64,000 bases of DNA from Paenibacillus sp. JDR-2. Its GTDB lineage: Bacteria; Bacillota; Bacilli; Paenibacillales; Paenibacillaceae. Every line of letters starts with the position of its first letter. Within the stretch, counting starts at the first letter, position 1. The stretch spans positions 4,122,001 through 4,186,000 of the forward strand of contig NC_012914.1 of the NCBI RefSeq assembly GCF_000023585.1, read 5' to 3'. Shown in pieces: positions 8,997-18,195 of the stretch. Both the position numbers and the translations under genes were made by a program. A model generated the notes under the pieces. That model searched no databases. It was not told the DNA's origin and saw only the letters and a program-made list of their open reading frames with translations.

Positions 8997-10211
8997 TTAC
9001 TGCTTGTCGGATACGACAAGCTTGCCGTCCTTCCAAACGGACATCAAATACGAATGAACGTCGATTGCATCATGATTGTCTTTCGTGAACGCCTGATCCC
9101 AATCCTTGATAACCCCGCTGTACGGGCCAAGATTTGTTTCCAGCGTGTTTTTGACCGCCTCGCGGTCTTTTTTCAGATTGCCCGTCAACTCCGTGCGTTC
9201 AATGGCCTGGAACAGCATCATCGCGCCGTCATAGCCTTGCGCCGCGGAGGCAAACGTCGTTGGAATATGACCGAATTTCGCCGTAAAATCCTTCAGAAAT
9301 ACCGCCGCGGGTTCACGGGTCTGATCAACGTTGAAGTTGGCCGTCTGAATCGCATAAGTTCCTTCCGCCAGCTGCTGGCCTACCTCCTGCACGCCTTTGT
9401 TGGCCATGCCGTTCTCGCCAACGATCGGAACCTTCCAGCCGAGCTTATCCATCGCTTGAAGCACATAGCCATTCCCCGCTCCTTGCCCGAACAGGTAGAT
9501 CACTTCGGCTCCCGCTTCCTTCGCATGGTTGACCTGCGCGGTCATATCTTTATCCTTGGCATTATCGAAAGACTCCACGGCTACCGGCTTCAGTCCCTTT
9601 TCCTCAAGCGCTTTTGTCATCGCCGCTGCGGCGCCTTTGCCGTAACCGCCATTCTCATGAAGAATCGCGATTTTGTCGGTGGCAAAATACTTATTAATGA
9701 ATTGCAATGCGTATTGAGCCGTAATGTTCGCGTTCATCCGTACCCCAAAGGTCCAAGGCATGCCGCTTTCTACCGATGCGGGAACATTGGAGGTAGCTAC
9801 GACAAACGGGAATTTCTCCTCCATAATAATGGGGGATTGCGCCAGCATAACGGTGCTGTAGAAGCCCCCTACTGCTCCAAGCACGCCTTCCTTCTGACCG
9901 AAATCCCGGATAATGCTGATTCCGCGGGTCGGATTCTGTTCGGTGTCGCGAACGACCAGCTCAACGGTACGGCCATGCAAACCGCCTTTTGCATTTATCT
10001 GGTCAACGGCGATTTGAACCCCCTGATATAAATTAATAGAGTTCATGGCGTTATCGCCTGTTGCTTCCGTCGACATTCCGATCAGAATCGGTTTATCGCT
10101 TTCGTTGCCATTGCCCGAAGATGCTTTATTGCTGCCGCATCCTGCCAACACCAGTACCATAGCCGCCATCCATGCCGCACACCATACTTTCAAGTTATAA
10201 CGTTTACTCAT
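8997..10211 (-). CDS. Liv-type substrate-binding lipoprotein
   Basis: This is a 404-residue periplasmic-type binding protein anchored as a lipoprotein (lipobox LVLAGC, Cys about 25), followed by a Ser/Asn-rich tether and a type I binding-protein fold. It belongs to the LivK/amide-binding family, whose ligands include branched-chain amino acids, urea and short amides. The sequence alone does not fix the ligand. Its position between a permease and an amidohydrolase gene argues against simple amino acid uptake. The start ATG follows GAGGAGAGGA. Confidence 0.88.
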   Translation of the reverse strand: MSKRYNLKVWCAAWMAAMVLVLAGCGSNKASSGNGNESDKPILIGMSTEATGDNAMNSINLYQGVQIAVDQINAKGGLHGRTVELVVRDTEQNPTRGISIIRDFGQKEGVLGAVGGFYSTVMLAQSPIIMEEKFPFVVATSNVPASVESGMPWTFGVRMNANITAQYALQFINKYFATDKIAILHENGGYGKGAAAAMTKALEEKGLKPVAVESFDNAKDKDMTAQVNHAKEAGAEVIYLFGQGAGNGYVLQAMDKLGWKVPIVGENGMANKGVQEVGQQLAEGTYAIQTANFNVDQTREPAAVFLKDFTAKFGHIPTTFASAAQGYDGAMMLFQAIERTELTGNLKKDREAVKNTLETNLGPYSGVIKDWDQAFTKDNHDAIDVHSYLMSVWKDGKLVVSDKQ

Positions 10212-10233
10212 GTATAGTCCTCTCCTCTATCTT

Positions 10234-11475
10234 TTATAAAATGGTTAATATCGCTCTCTCGATTCTTGTATCTGCGACTATAACGCCTCTTTTCCATACC
10301 GTCCGGGTCTCCGACTTATTAAGCAGCACATCTCTTTCCGTCTTCTCCCGGAACAACACCATGTCGGCTGAAGCCCCTACGCGAATCCCGTAACCCTCAA
10401 GCGCTAGCACCCGGCTTGCGCCTTCCGTGAGCATCCCCAACAAGCGGCTTGCATCACTATCGCCTCCCATATAAGCGGTAATTGCAAGCAGCCAAGCCGT
10501 TTCAAGGGGATCCGCTTTGCCGAACGGGGTAAAGGGATTCTGTACGTTGTTCACGCCAATGGCTACATTGACTCCTTTTTCCTGAAGCAGCTTGACGGGA
10601 GTCAAACCTCTGCGCGGCTTTTCCTCATCGCCCCGTCCATTAATAAAAAGGTCGGTTGCCGGCAAAGTAATGACATGAATGCCCGCTTCGCTCAGCAGCT
10701 CCGCTGCCGCTGCTGCCTCCTCTCTAGCAAGGGAACCAAGCGAGGTGACATGACCGGCGCTTACGCGGCCTTGCAGCCCATATTCCATTGTCCGCTTGGC
10801 AATTTGAATGATTGCCAGATCCTCAGGCTTGTCGGAGAAATCCGCGTGGAAATCCAGCGGTTTGCTATACTTGCCCGCGAGATCAAACACAAACTTCAAA
10901 TGATCGTCCAAGTCCGGATCCTGATACGTAATCCCCCCAACAACGTCACAGCCAAGCCGAAGAGCTTCTTCCATCAACTCCGCGGTTCCCGGGCTTTTGA
11001 ATATTCCCTCTTGAGGGAATGCGACCACTTGCAAATCCAGCAGATGTCGCATGGATTGCTTCAGCTCGAGTGCCGATTCAATGGCCGACAGACCTAGGAT
11101 CGGATCAACCTCCGCATGACAACGCATATGGGTCACGCCGTTACTTACGGCTTCCCGAACGACTTGAAGAGAACGTTCCCTCATGTCGATTCTAGTAAAA
11201 GCGTTTTTCATATGGGCTGTTATCCGTATAGCGTCCTGAAGCGACCCTGCCTCCCTCTCCATTCTGGCAAGCAAGTACGCCTTCTCCAGGTGGATATGCG
11301 GTTCTACCAGACCTGGCAGCAGCACACCGCCTTCCCCATTTACAACAGCATTCGCAGTCCATTCCTTGGCAGCCCCGCTTTGCTCCACATAAACGATAAT
11401 GCCGTCAGATACTCCTACATCCATTAGTTGATGATGACCCTTTACTTTGACATTTGATATGACTTGATCAAGCAT
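10234..11475 (-). CDS. Cytosine-deaminase-like amidohydrolase (second of two)
   Basis: This 413-residue amidohydrolase-superfamily protein is promoter-proximal in the operon. Visible motifs are HxH (His60/His62, PHIHLEK), HAEVDP, VAFPQEG, His210 (DFHAD) and His242 (AGHVTS). At the position of the CodA metal ligand Asp313 it appears to carry Asn309 (GVNN), and no acid aligns clearly with CodA Glu217. Metal binding or chemistry may therefore differ from true cytosine deaminase. The two amidohydrolases of the locus share only family-level similarity. The frame extends to 11538, but GGAGGGGG sits 5 nt before ATG 11475, which fixes the start. Confidence 0.78.
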   Translation of the reverse strand: MLDQVISNVKVKGHHQLMDVGVSDGIIVYVEQSGAAKEWTANAVVNGEGGVLLPGLVEPHIHLEKAYLLARMEREAGSLQDAIRITAHMKNAFTRIDMRERSLQVVREAVSNGVTHMRCHAEVDPILGLSAIESALELKQSMRHLLDLQVVAFPQEGIFKSPGTAELMEEALRLGCDVVGGITYQDPDLDDHLKFVFDLAGKYSKPLDFHADFSDKPEDLAIIQIAKRTMEYGLQGRVSAGHVTSLGSLAREEAAAAAELLSEAGIHVITLPATDLFINGRGDEEKPRRGLTPVKLLQEKGVNVAIGVNNVQNPFTPFGKADPLETAWLLAITAYMGGDSDASRLLGMLTEGASRVLALEGYGIRVGASADMVLFREKTERDVLLNKSETRTVWKRGVIVADTRIERAILTIL

Positions 11476-11580
11476 TGCAGCCCCCTCCATGTCACATTTG
11501 TTAACTCCAATTAAGCTAAATTCAGAATAGCTGTTCATTAACGGAATGTCATTGGCTGCAACATCTAAAAAATCATGAGT

Positions 11581-11603
11581 TTTTTGGATGCATCATCCAA
11601 AAA
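11581..11603. promoter_or_regulatory. Perfect 10-bp palindrome between divergent operon and pucR-type gene
   Basis: Arms TTTTTGGATG (11581-11590) and CATCCAAAAA (11594-11603) flank a 3-nt spacer. The element is 106 nt from the amidohydrolase start and 72 nt from the regulator start. Its position between divergent genes makes it a good candidate operator for the PucR-type protein. A second, weaker dyad (GTGTT, 9 nt, AACAC) lies at 11627-11645. Confidence 0.6.
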
Positions 11604-11674
11604 TTGATTTACACAAGGCGGATGCCGTGTTACATTTCATAACACAAAACTCTTTTTTAAAGGAAGGGATTTAA

Positions 11675-13354
11675 TTGCTGCTAAGCGAGCTGCTTGCCAA
11701 CGACATTTACGAGCATGCGCGGGTTATTGCCGGGTTTAACGGACTTACTCGCACGGTTCAAACCGTCAATATTATGGATGCCCCCGATATCATCCGGTTT
11801 CTGCGCCCTGGCGAGCTTCTTCTGACAAACGGTTATTTCATGAAGCAAAAACCTGGCATGTTTATGGAGTTGATGCGGGATATGCAGCGTATGGAATGCT
11901 CGGGTATGGCTGTCAAGACGGAACGCTTCGAGCTCCATGTCCCCGAGGAAGCGCTTCTCGAAGCCGAGCGGCTGCAATTCCCGATTATCGAAATCTCGGC
12001 AGTAGAGCTGTCTTTAGGCGAGATTTTGCAAAGATCTACAAGCCTGATCATGAATAACAAGAACGAAGAGCTGCAATATGCCTTGCATATCCATAAGCAG
12101 TTCTCCGAAATGATCATGAAAGGAAAAGGGATTACAGGTATTATTGATGCTTTGACCAAGCTGCTTTCCTCTCCCATTCTGCTGCTTAACGGGAAGCTGC
12201 AGCCCATTGCCGAATCCAGGCTCGGCTATACGTCCCTGATGCCTGCCTTGGCAGCGGCAACAGATGCCATACTCGATGGAGCAGCAATACCGTCGTCACC
12301 AACTTCCTTCTGCCTCCTTGACGTTTCGCTTCGCAATCGCTGCAACGTGCTGCTGTATCCGGTGCACACCTACCGCCATGAAGGTTATTTACTTTCCTTC
12401 CATCCCGTCGAGAAAATGTCCAATTTGTACGGCTTAACCTTGGAACAAGCCTCCAATGTCATTGGCATGGAGCTGACAAAAGCACAAGCGGTGAAGGAAC
12501 GGTCGCGCCGTTACAAAAACGAATTCTTCTCCGATCTGATTGACGGCTACATCACCTCCGAGCAGGAAGCTATTCATCGAGGAAAGAAATACGGAATCAA
12601 GGCTAACGGAGCTTGGGTCATGCTTGCGGCTCGCAGGGACGGGGCAGGCTGGGGGAACGGCCAGAAGGATAGCCAAACAGAGCGGCAGGATGAACGGAAC
12701 GTATCCGAGCGCGATGAGCATTATGAGAGGATTAAGCGGCATTTTTCCGCTATCGGGCAGTCCTTTGCGATGTTTACCAAAAACGATTCATTCGGACTTT
12801 TGCTGCATCTTCCCGCTTCAGGATGGGATGAATCCATTTTCATCCAGCAACTGGCTGGCTTGTCCGATCGATTAAACGAGGAGATCGGATTAAGCCTGTC
12901 TATCGGTATCGGCAAGCCTGCAACTAATGCGCTTGGAATCAGACACTCCTATGAGGAAGCTATCAAGGCTCTCCAATACGGCTACCGGTTGAAGCGAACC
13001 AAGTTCGTGCAATCCTACCAGTCGAAGGATATCGGTTATCTGTTCCATATGCTGCCGCATGACGAGCTGAGGCAATTTTACGAGGAGACTTTTTATGGCA
13101 TCAGACATACGGAGGAACAGGAGAGGAAAGAGCTGCTTCGGACGCTTAGCGCCTTCTACGACACGCAATGCCAGCTGATGGAGACTTCAAAGCTGCTGTT
13201 CGTGCACCGCAACACCGTCGTGTACCGGCTGGATAAATGCGAAAAACTGCTTGGGGTTAAGCTGAAGGATCCCATTGAAAGCTTAAGGCTGCGAATTGCG
13301 CTTTCCGTAGAACCTCTTCTAAGCGGAGACAGCCCTGTTTTTTTGTCCAGGTAA
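11675..13354 (+). CDS. PucR-type transcriptional regulator
   Basis: This 559-residue regulator has an N-terminal PucR (purine catabolism regulator) sensory domain (about 5-125), a middle GGDEF-like/CdaR region (about 290-430) and a C-terminal PucR-type helix-turn-helix (about 490-545, around TSKLLFVHRNTVVYRL). Family members control purine, allantoin or amino acid degradation. Here it is divergent from the amidohydrolase/Liv operon and is its likely regulator. The start is TTG 11675 behind AAGGAAGGG; no ATG lies nearby in frame. Confidence 0.87.
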   Translation: MLLSELLANDIYEHARVIAGFNGLTRTVQTVNIMDAPDIIRFLRPGELLLTNGYFMKQKPGMFMELMRDMQRMECSGMAVKTERFELHVPEEALLEAERLQFPIIEISAVELSLGEILQRSTSLIMNNKNEELQYALHIHKQFSEMIMKGKGITGIIDALTKLLSSPILLLNGKLQPIAESRLGYTSLMPALAAATDAILDGAAIPSSPTSFCLLDVSLRNRCNVLLYPVHTYRHEGYLLSFHPVEKMSNLYGLTLEQASNVIGMELTKAQAVKERSRRYKNEFFSDLIDGYITSEQEAIHRGKKYGIKANGAWVMLAARRDGAGWGNGQKDSQTERQDERNVSERDEHYERIKRHFSAIGQSFAMFTKNDSFGLLLHLPASGWDESIFIQQLAGLSDRLNEEIGLSLSIGIGKPATNALGIRHSYEEAIKALQYGYRLKRTKFVQSYQSKDIGYLFHMLPHDELRQFYEETFYGIRHTEEQERKELLRTLSAFYDTQCQLMETSKLLFVHRNTVVYRLDKCEKLLGVKLKDPIESLRLRIALSVEPLLSGDSPVFLSR

Positions 13355-13423
13355 CAAAAGGCACTAATCACTAACCAATGGATTCCTCCATCTTAAGATA
13401 CATCTCTTAAACTATTCATAATA

Positions 13424-13451
13424 AAGAAGGACGCATGCTAAGCATGCGTCC
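13424..13451 (-). terminator. Terminator of the GxGYxYP gene
   Basis: GGACGCATGCT and AGCATGCGTCC (13429-13439 and 13441-13451) form a hairpin with a T-rich TTCTTT stretch on the minus strand. It ends the leftward gene whose stop is at 13469. No U tract follows on the plus strand, so the converging regulator gene gains little from it. Confidence 0.7.
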
Positions 13452-13468
13452 CCCTCCCTCTTGCAAAC

Positions 13469-16288
13469 CTAGTTTACCGTAATATTATCCACCGTTACCG
13501 TAGCCGTATCCGCATACCAAACCCTATACTCGAGATTCCGGTTAAGCGTCTGATTAAACGATAAGCTGAAATCCTGGTATTGGTTGGCAGACGTGAACTG
13601 CTGCCTTGTAATGGTTGATTGCGCCACAACGGAATTGGACGCAGCGTCCCACACGTCAACAATGGCGACCGTGGCATTATCGGAGATGTTGTTATCCACC
13701 TTCAGCCGGTACGTAATCATGCGGTTGCCGACCGGAACATTCTGATCGTACGGTCCATACATCATATGGCCCGTTCCGTCAAGCGCTGGCGTAGCCTGCC
13801 AGCCGTCTCCGCTAACGCGGCCTTGCGCATGCCCTACCACTGAGCCCTCGGCCTCGTATTTGCCGATGCTTTTGGCCACCGTTACCTTATCTATGCTTAT
13901 AGTGGCTTTATCCCGATAATAAGCCCGGAACTCCAAGCTGCTTCCGGAAGGATTGTTGAAGGACAAGCTGAAGTCCTGGTAAGCGTTGTTTTTCTTGAAC
14001 TGATTGCGATAGACGTCTACCGATGCCAAGGTTTGTCCGTTCGTATTATCCCTAACATCCAAAGTAACCACATTGTCGTTCGTACCGGTGTTGGAATCGA
14101 TCTTCATCTTGAAAACAGCGGTATTGCGTCCTGCCGGAATCGTATTGTCATAATTGCCGGACAGCATATATCCCGCATTATGGGCGCTTACGTTAGCGGA
14201 CCAATCGCTGCCGCTAACTGCGCCGGTCGCATGCGAGAAAGCTGTTTCCGCCTCATATTGCTTAACGACTGCTGAAGGATCGGTAGGCAATTGGTTATTT
14301 TCGCGCATCAGCTGGAAGTAAGTATCCGGTCTAACAAACACAATGTTGCTGTTGCTGCTGAAGTTATTCACCGCATTGACGATCATCTGGTAAGACACAT
14401 CCCATGGATTGGACTGGATACTGACAAAACGGGGAGCCGTTCCGTCCCAACCGGCAATCGCATTGTTAATCTCGGAAATAATCGTCGCTTCAGAGTAACA
14501 ATAAGTTGCGCTCAGCCCTTGGGTTGGCAGTGAATTGCCGTAGATTGTAATTGGACTTCCGGCATTCTGACCGGTTAATCCTAACAACGACGGAGCATAT
14601 TGGGCAAAGCTTTGCCCTACGTTAGCATTAATGCCGCCGGTAATGGTATTCCAGATCGTCGCAACTTTTAATCCCGCGCGGTTCATGTAATCATTCGACA
14701 GGGCTACAAAATTGTTCAGATAGGTTTGATTAGCCCAAGCATTCGGATAAGTATAACCGATTCCGGATGGCCCTGAAATAAGAGCGTCATTAGGCGTAGC
14801 CGAATTATACAAATAGTTCAGGATGCCGGGCATGGCATCCAGCATTGCCGGCGATACCGTCCAGCCAAGCGGAACCGCTCCGCGGTTAGGCGAATCCCAA
14901 ATTTTCTTGAATCGGTGCTCCATGTACTGCAGGTTATCGCCGTCGCTCAATATCAAGGAAACGTATATTTTATTCTGAAGCGGCGGCTTGTTCGGCACCG
15001 GCTTCACATTAACTGTTCTGGACGTGCCGCCGAATACGGTCAGATTGGAGGACCAGTCGCTGGCAACAGTGGAAATGCCGTATTCGGAAGCAGCTTGAAC
15101 GCCGATTGCCTCATCCGGCCACCAGCCCATATAGATTCCGCTGCCGTACGGCATATCGGAGAAGAAGCTTTGCAGCAGCGTTTTCTCTGCCGGAACGGAA
15201 GGATCGAGCCATACGACAGCCGTTCCTGTTGCCAACGCGTACTCTCGTAAAGCTCCTTTGATGCCCGGATTTAATCCGATAATGAGCTTATGCGTCAACG
15301 AAGACCAATAATGGTCGTGCAAATATTGATAAACTTGCAGCTTCGTGCTGAAATCCCCTCGCAGATCATCCAGGATAGGCAGATTATACGGGGCGGATGT
15401 CAGCTTGCTGACCAGACTAGGAGGCGCTACAATCCCGCCCGCTTGCCCCGCAATGGTTGTGGCCAGGTTAAGCGTATCCGGAACGGCATCGTCATAAACG
15501 ACAATCCCATTAATCTCGCTGGCATATTTGGTAATCAGCGACCAGTTGTCAGCCACGTCCGTATGTCCGATCCCCAAATCGTTCAGCCATTTGTCTTTCC
15601 CATCCTCATTTCTGACGTTATCATCATACGTGTAAATTCTCGGCTGCGTTTTGTTGACAAGACCCTTAAGCGTCGTAAACAGAACGGTCTCATCCGATTT
15701 CCCTTGTTGGACGGAACCAACGGCATCTACCTTGGTGTAGGCTCGGCCATACCAATAAATTCTGAATTCAAGCGCATGACCGGCAGTCGGATTGTTGTAG
15801 TTAAGCGTAAACCGTTCGTATGAACCCGCCTTCGTCCAATCCTTCCGAGCAATATCCCGAGTTCCCAGAATCTGTCCCGTCGTGTTATCTCTGACATCTA
15901 CCGTCACAATGACATCGTTATTGGCGGTATTGTTATCAATGGTCATGTCATAATAAGCCTGGTTTGCTCCAACCGGAATATCCGTAGCATAAGGACCGTA
16001 TACCATGTGCTGATTAGGAGCATCGATGGACGTTTGGGCAAGCCATCCGTTGCCCTCAAGCCGCCCTGTTCCGTGACCGACCTGAGTACCTTCGGCTTCA
16101 TAGCGGTATTCCGTAACCAGATTCATGACGTCAAGCGTGGATGCAGGAGCCGAGAACGACGGAAGAATCTGACCTGACGGCCAGGATAGCCCTGCTGCCT
16201 CTGCTTTCGGAAGTCCTGCAAACGGAGAAGATGCAGCCAGAATAACGGCTGCAAGGAGTGCTGCGCCTAGCTTCTTATTCCATTTCAT
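13469..16288 (-). CDS. Secreted GxGYxYP-family protein with three repeats of one accessory domain
   Basis: This 939-residue exported protein has a signal peptide ending near AEA-A (about residue 32). The centre carries the signature GIGYTYP (about residue 505) of the GxGYxYP putative glycoside hydrolase family, whose activity is not established to my knowledge. A beta-rich module of about 125 residues occurs three times: once before the central domain (about 59-190) and twice after it (about 672-805 and 810-939). Each copy begins YEAE, has a GW near residue 25 and ends with a V/I-D-x-(I/V) strand, suggesting a carbohydrate-binding fold. ATG 16288 follows AAGGAGATTTAAA; the longer frame to 16333 has no such site. 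Confidence 0.8.
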   Translation of the reverse strand: MKWNKKLGAALLAAVILAASSPFAGLPKAEAAGLSWPSGQILPSFSAPASTLDVMNLVTEYRYEAEGTQVGHGTGRLEGNGWLAQTSIDAPNQHMVYGPYATDIPVGANQAYYDMTIDNNTANNDVIVTVDVRDNTTGQILGTRDIARKDWTKAGSYERFTLNYNNPTAGHALEFRIYWYGRAYTKVDAVGSVQQGKSDETVLFTTLKGLVNKTQPRIYTYDDNVRNEDGKDKWLNDLGIGHTDVADNWSLITKYASEINGIVVYDDAVPDTLNLATTIAGQAGGIVAPPSLVSKLTSAPYNLPILDDLRGDFSTKLQVYQYLHDHYWSSLTHKLIIGLNPGIKGALREYALATGTAVVWLDPSVPAEKTLLQSFFSDMPYGSGIYMGWWPDEAIGVQAASEYGISTVASDWSSNLTVFGGTSRTVNVKPVPNKPPLQNKIYVSLILSDGDNLQYMEHRFKKIWDSPNRGAVPLGWTVSPAMLDAMPGILNYLYNSATPNDALISGPSGIGYTYPNAWANQTYLNNFVALSNDYMNRAGLKVATIWNTITGGINANVGQSFAQYAPSLLGLTGQNAGSPITIYGNSLPTQGLSATYCYSEATIISEINNAIAGWDGTAPRFVSIQSNPWDVSYQMIVNAVNNFSSNSNIVFVRPDTYFQLMRENNQLPTDPSAVVKQYEAETAFSHATGAVSGSDWSANVSAHNAGYMLSGNYDNTIPAGRNTAVFKMKIDSNTGTNDNVVTLDVRDNTNGQTLASVDVYRNQFKKNNAYQDFSLSFNNPSGSSLEFRAYYRDKATISIDKVTVAKSIGKYEAEGSVVGHAQGRVSGDGWQATPALDGTGHMMYGPYDQNVPVGNRMITYRLKVDNNISDNATVAIVDVWDAASNSVVAQSTITRQQFTSANQYQDFSLSFNQTLNRNLEYRVWYADTATVTVDNITVN

Positions 16289-16420
16289 TTTAAATCTCCT
16301 TTTTATTGATTTTTTGTTCGACTGTGAACGCACCTATCCCGGCGTCCGACCTAATTTCTGTCTCTCCTATCACCTGCCCTCCCTTCGACTTCACGATATA
16401 CACGATATATAAGTAAAAAA

Positions 16421-16471
16421 ATAAGCGCTACACAATCATGCCAAGGCGGACTGAATGTGTAAGCGCTTTAT
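16421..16471. promoter_or_regulatory. Paired AAGCGCT-containing inverted repeat (cre/LacI-type)
   Basis: ATAAGCGCTACACA (16421-16434) faces TGTGTAAGCGCTTTAT (16456-16471), giving a dyad with a 21-nt spacer. TGTAAGCGCTTTAT at 16458-16471 matches 12 of 14 cre positions. The pair lies 133-183 nt upstream of the GxGYxYP start and on the far side of the intergenic region from cobQ, so it probably serves the secreted protein. The regulator could be CcpA or a LacI-family repressor. Confidence 0.45.
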
Positions 16472-16610
16472 TTATGAATATTATATCACCCATATTATTT
16501 ATATTCAATATATCTATTAAAACAATCCTTTCTCTCTCTTTTACCATGGTTTATATTGAGAGACAAGACTAATTTCGACTTTAAGCAATTGCAATAAAGG
16601 AGGCGTAAGC

Positions 16611-18119
16611 TTGAAACAGGCATCAACCATTATGGTGCAAGGTACGGCATCAGACGTAGGAAAAAGCGTGCTGACTACGGCACTTTGCCGTATTTTCGTA
16701 CAAGACGGGCGGAAAACAGCGCCTTTCAAATCGCAAAACATGGCGCTTAACTCCTATGTCACGCTTGACGGCAAGGAGATTGGCAGAGCGCAAGGCGTCC
16801 AAGCAGAGGCTTGCGGGATTGCGGCTACAACCGATATGAATCCGATACTGATCAAGCCCACCGGAGAGATGAAGGCGCAAATCGTCGTACACGGCAAGCC
16901 GCTTGAAGAAATGAGCGCCTGGCGATACCGCGAGGAATACATTCCTTTAGCCGAAGGTATTGTAAGAGAGGCATTGGACCGCCTTCGCGGGGAGCATGAT
17001 ATTATCGTGCTGGAAGGCGCGGGAAGCCCCGCCGAGATTAATCTGAAGGATCGGGATATCGTTAATATGCGGATGGCCAAATGGGCCGATGCCCCTGTCG
17101 TGCTGGTCGCGGATATTGATCGGGGCGGCGTCTTCGCCTCCATTGTCGGAACGATGGAGCTCTTGGAAGAAGACGAGCGAAGCCGGGTAAAAGGATTTAT
17201 TATCAATAAATTTCGCGGCGACATCAGCCTGCTGCAATCCGGTCTGGATTGGCTCGAAGAACGTACGGGAATTCCTGTGTTAGGGGTTATCCCCTATCTG
17301 CCAAGGCTGGATATTGAAGCGGAGGATTCGGTTGTGCTGGAGAAGCGGACGGACCAAGCCGGGAATGGAGACTTGGATATTGCGGTTATTCGGCTGCCCC
17401 GTATTTCGAACTTCACCGATTTTGATCCGCTGGAGGCCGAGCCGGACGTCCATGTTCGTTACGTCGAAGGAATGGATCAATTAGGGCAGCCGGACGTTAT
17501 CCTTATCCCGGGTTCAAAGAACACGATTGAAGATCTTCTCTTTCTGAAGAAAACCGGACTGGCCAAAGCCATCGCCGAACATGCCGCAAGCGGTTGTTAT
17601 GTTGCCGGGATATGCGGAGGCTATCAGATGCTTGGACAGAAGCTGTACGATCCGCATCAAGTTGAATCCGCATACGTCGAATCGGACGGACTAGGGTTTC
17701 TTCCGCTCTCCACAACCTTTTATACCAATAAACGAACGGAACGAGTCAGCGGCAATGTTTCCTTCGGGCATCCCGATTGGCCTGACATGCAAGGTCTTGC
17801 CATTGAAGGTTACGAGATTCATATGGGGCAGACCACTGCCCTCTCAACGGCTCTCCCCCTTCTGTCTATTAACGGACAGGACGAGGGCAGCATTTCGGAG
17901 GATGGACGAATCTTCGGCACGTATGTACATGGTATTTTTCATAACGACGCCTTTAGGCGACAATACCTGAATCTGGTGCGCGCAAGAAAAAACCTGGCTC
18001 CGGTCGAAGCGATATTGCCCTTCCGCAGCCGACAGCTTGAAGCCTTTGACCGGCTAGCCGAGCATGTCCGGGCTCATTTGGATATGGAGAAGGTTTACAG
18101 CATTTTGCATAAGCGATAA
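16611..18119 (+). CDS. cobQ: Cobyric acid synthase CobQ
   Basis: This 502-residue glutamine-dependent amidotransferase amidates adenosylcobyrinic acid a,c-diamide at four side chains. The N-terminal part is the dethiobiotin-synthetase-like ATPase (GTASDVGKS at 11-19; DIDRGG around 166). The C-terminal part is a class I glutamine amidotransferase with nucleophile Cys335 (GICGGYQMLG) and the TYVHGIFHN His near 440. Length and both domains are normal. No other cobalamin gene is in the window and no B12 riboswitch was recognised upstream. The start is TTG 16611 behind AAAGGAGG. Confidence 0.95.
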   Translation: MKQASTIMVQGTASDVGKSVLTTALCRIFVQDGRKTAPFKSQNMALNSYVTLDGKEIGRAQGVQAEACGIAATTDMNPILIKPTGEMKAQIVVHGKPLEEMSAWRYREEYIPLAEGIVREALDRLRGEHDIIVLEGAGSPAEINLKDRDIVNMRMAKWADAPVVLVADIDRGGVFASIVGTMELLEEDERSRVKGFIINKFRGDISLLQSGLDWLEERTGIPVLGVIPYLPRLDIEAEDSVVLEKRTDQAGNGDLDIAVIRLPRISNFTDFDPLEAEPDVHVRYVEGMDQLGQPDVILIPGSKNTIEDLLFLKKTGLAKAIAEHAASGCYVAGICGGYQMLGQKLYDPHQVESAYVESDGLGFLPLSTTFYTNKRTERVSGNVSFGHPDWPDMQGLAIEGYEIHMGQTTALSTALPLLSINGQDEGSISEDGRIFGTYVHGIFHNDAFRRQYLNLVRARKNLAPVEAILPFRSRQLEAFDRLAEHVRAHLDMEKVYSILHKR

Positions 18120-18126
18120 ACATAAG

Positions 18127-18175
18127 AGAAGCCTCAACAGCAATCCGTGCGGCGGATGTGCTCTTGAGGCTTTTG
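18127..18175. terminator. Long-loop hairpin after cobQ
   Basis: AAGCCTCAA (18129-18137) pairs with TTGAGGCTT (18164-18172), with an internal loop region, and is followed by TTTTGACTTT on the plus strand. It sits between the converging cobQ and ABC exporter genes and could serve both. Confidence 0.55.
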
Positions 18176-18195
18176 ACTTTCCCGCATGATCAGGA

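Noticed and set aside
16334..16610. B12 riboswitch before cobQ
   Set aside because: No B12-box-like element or long structured leader was recognised in the 277-nt region; the AAGCGCT dyad fits a protein-binding site better.
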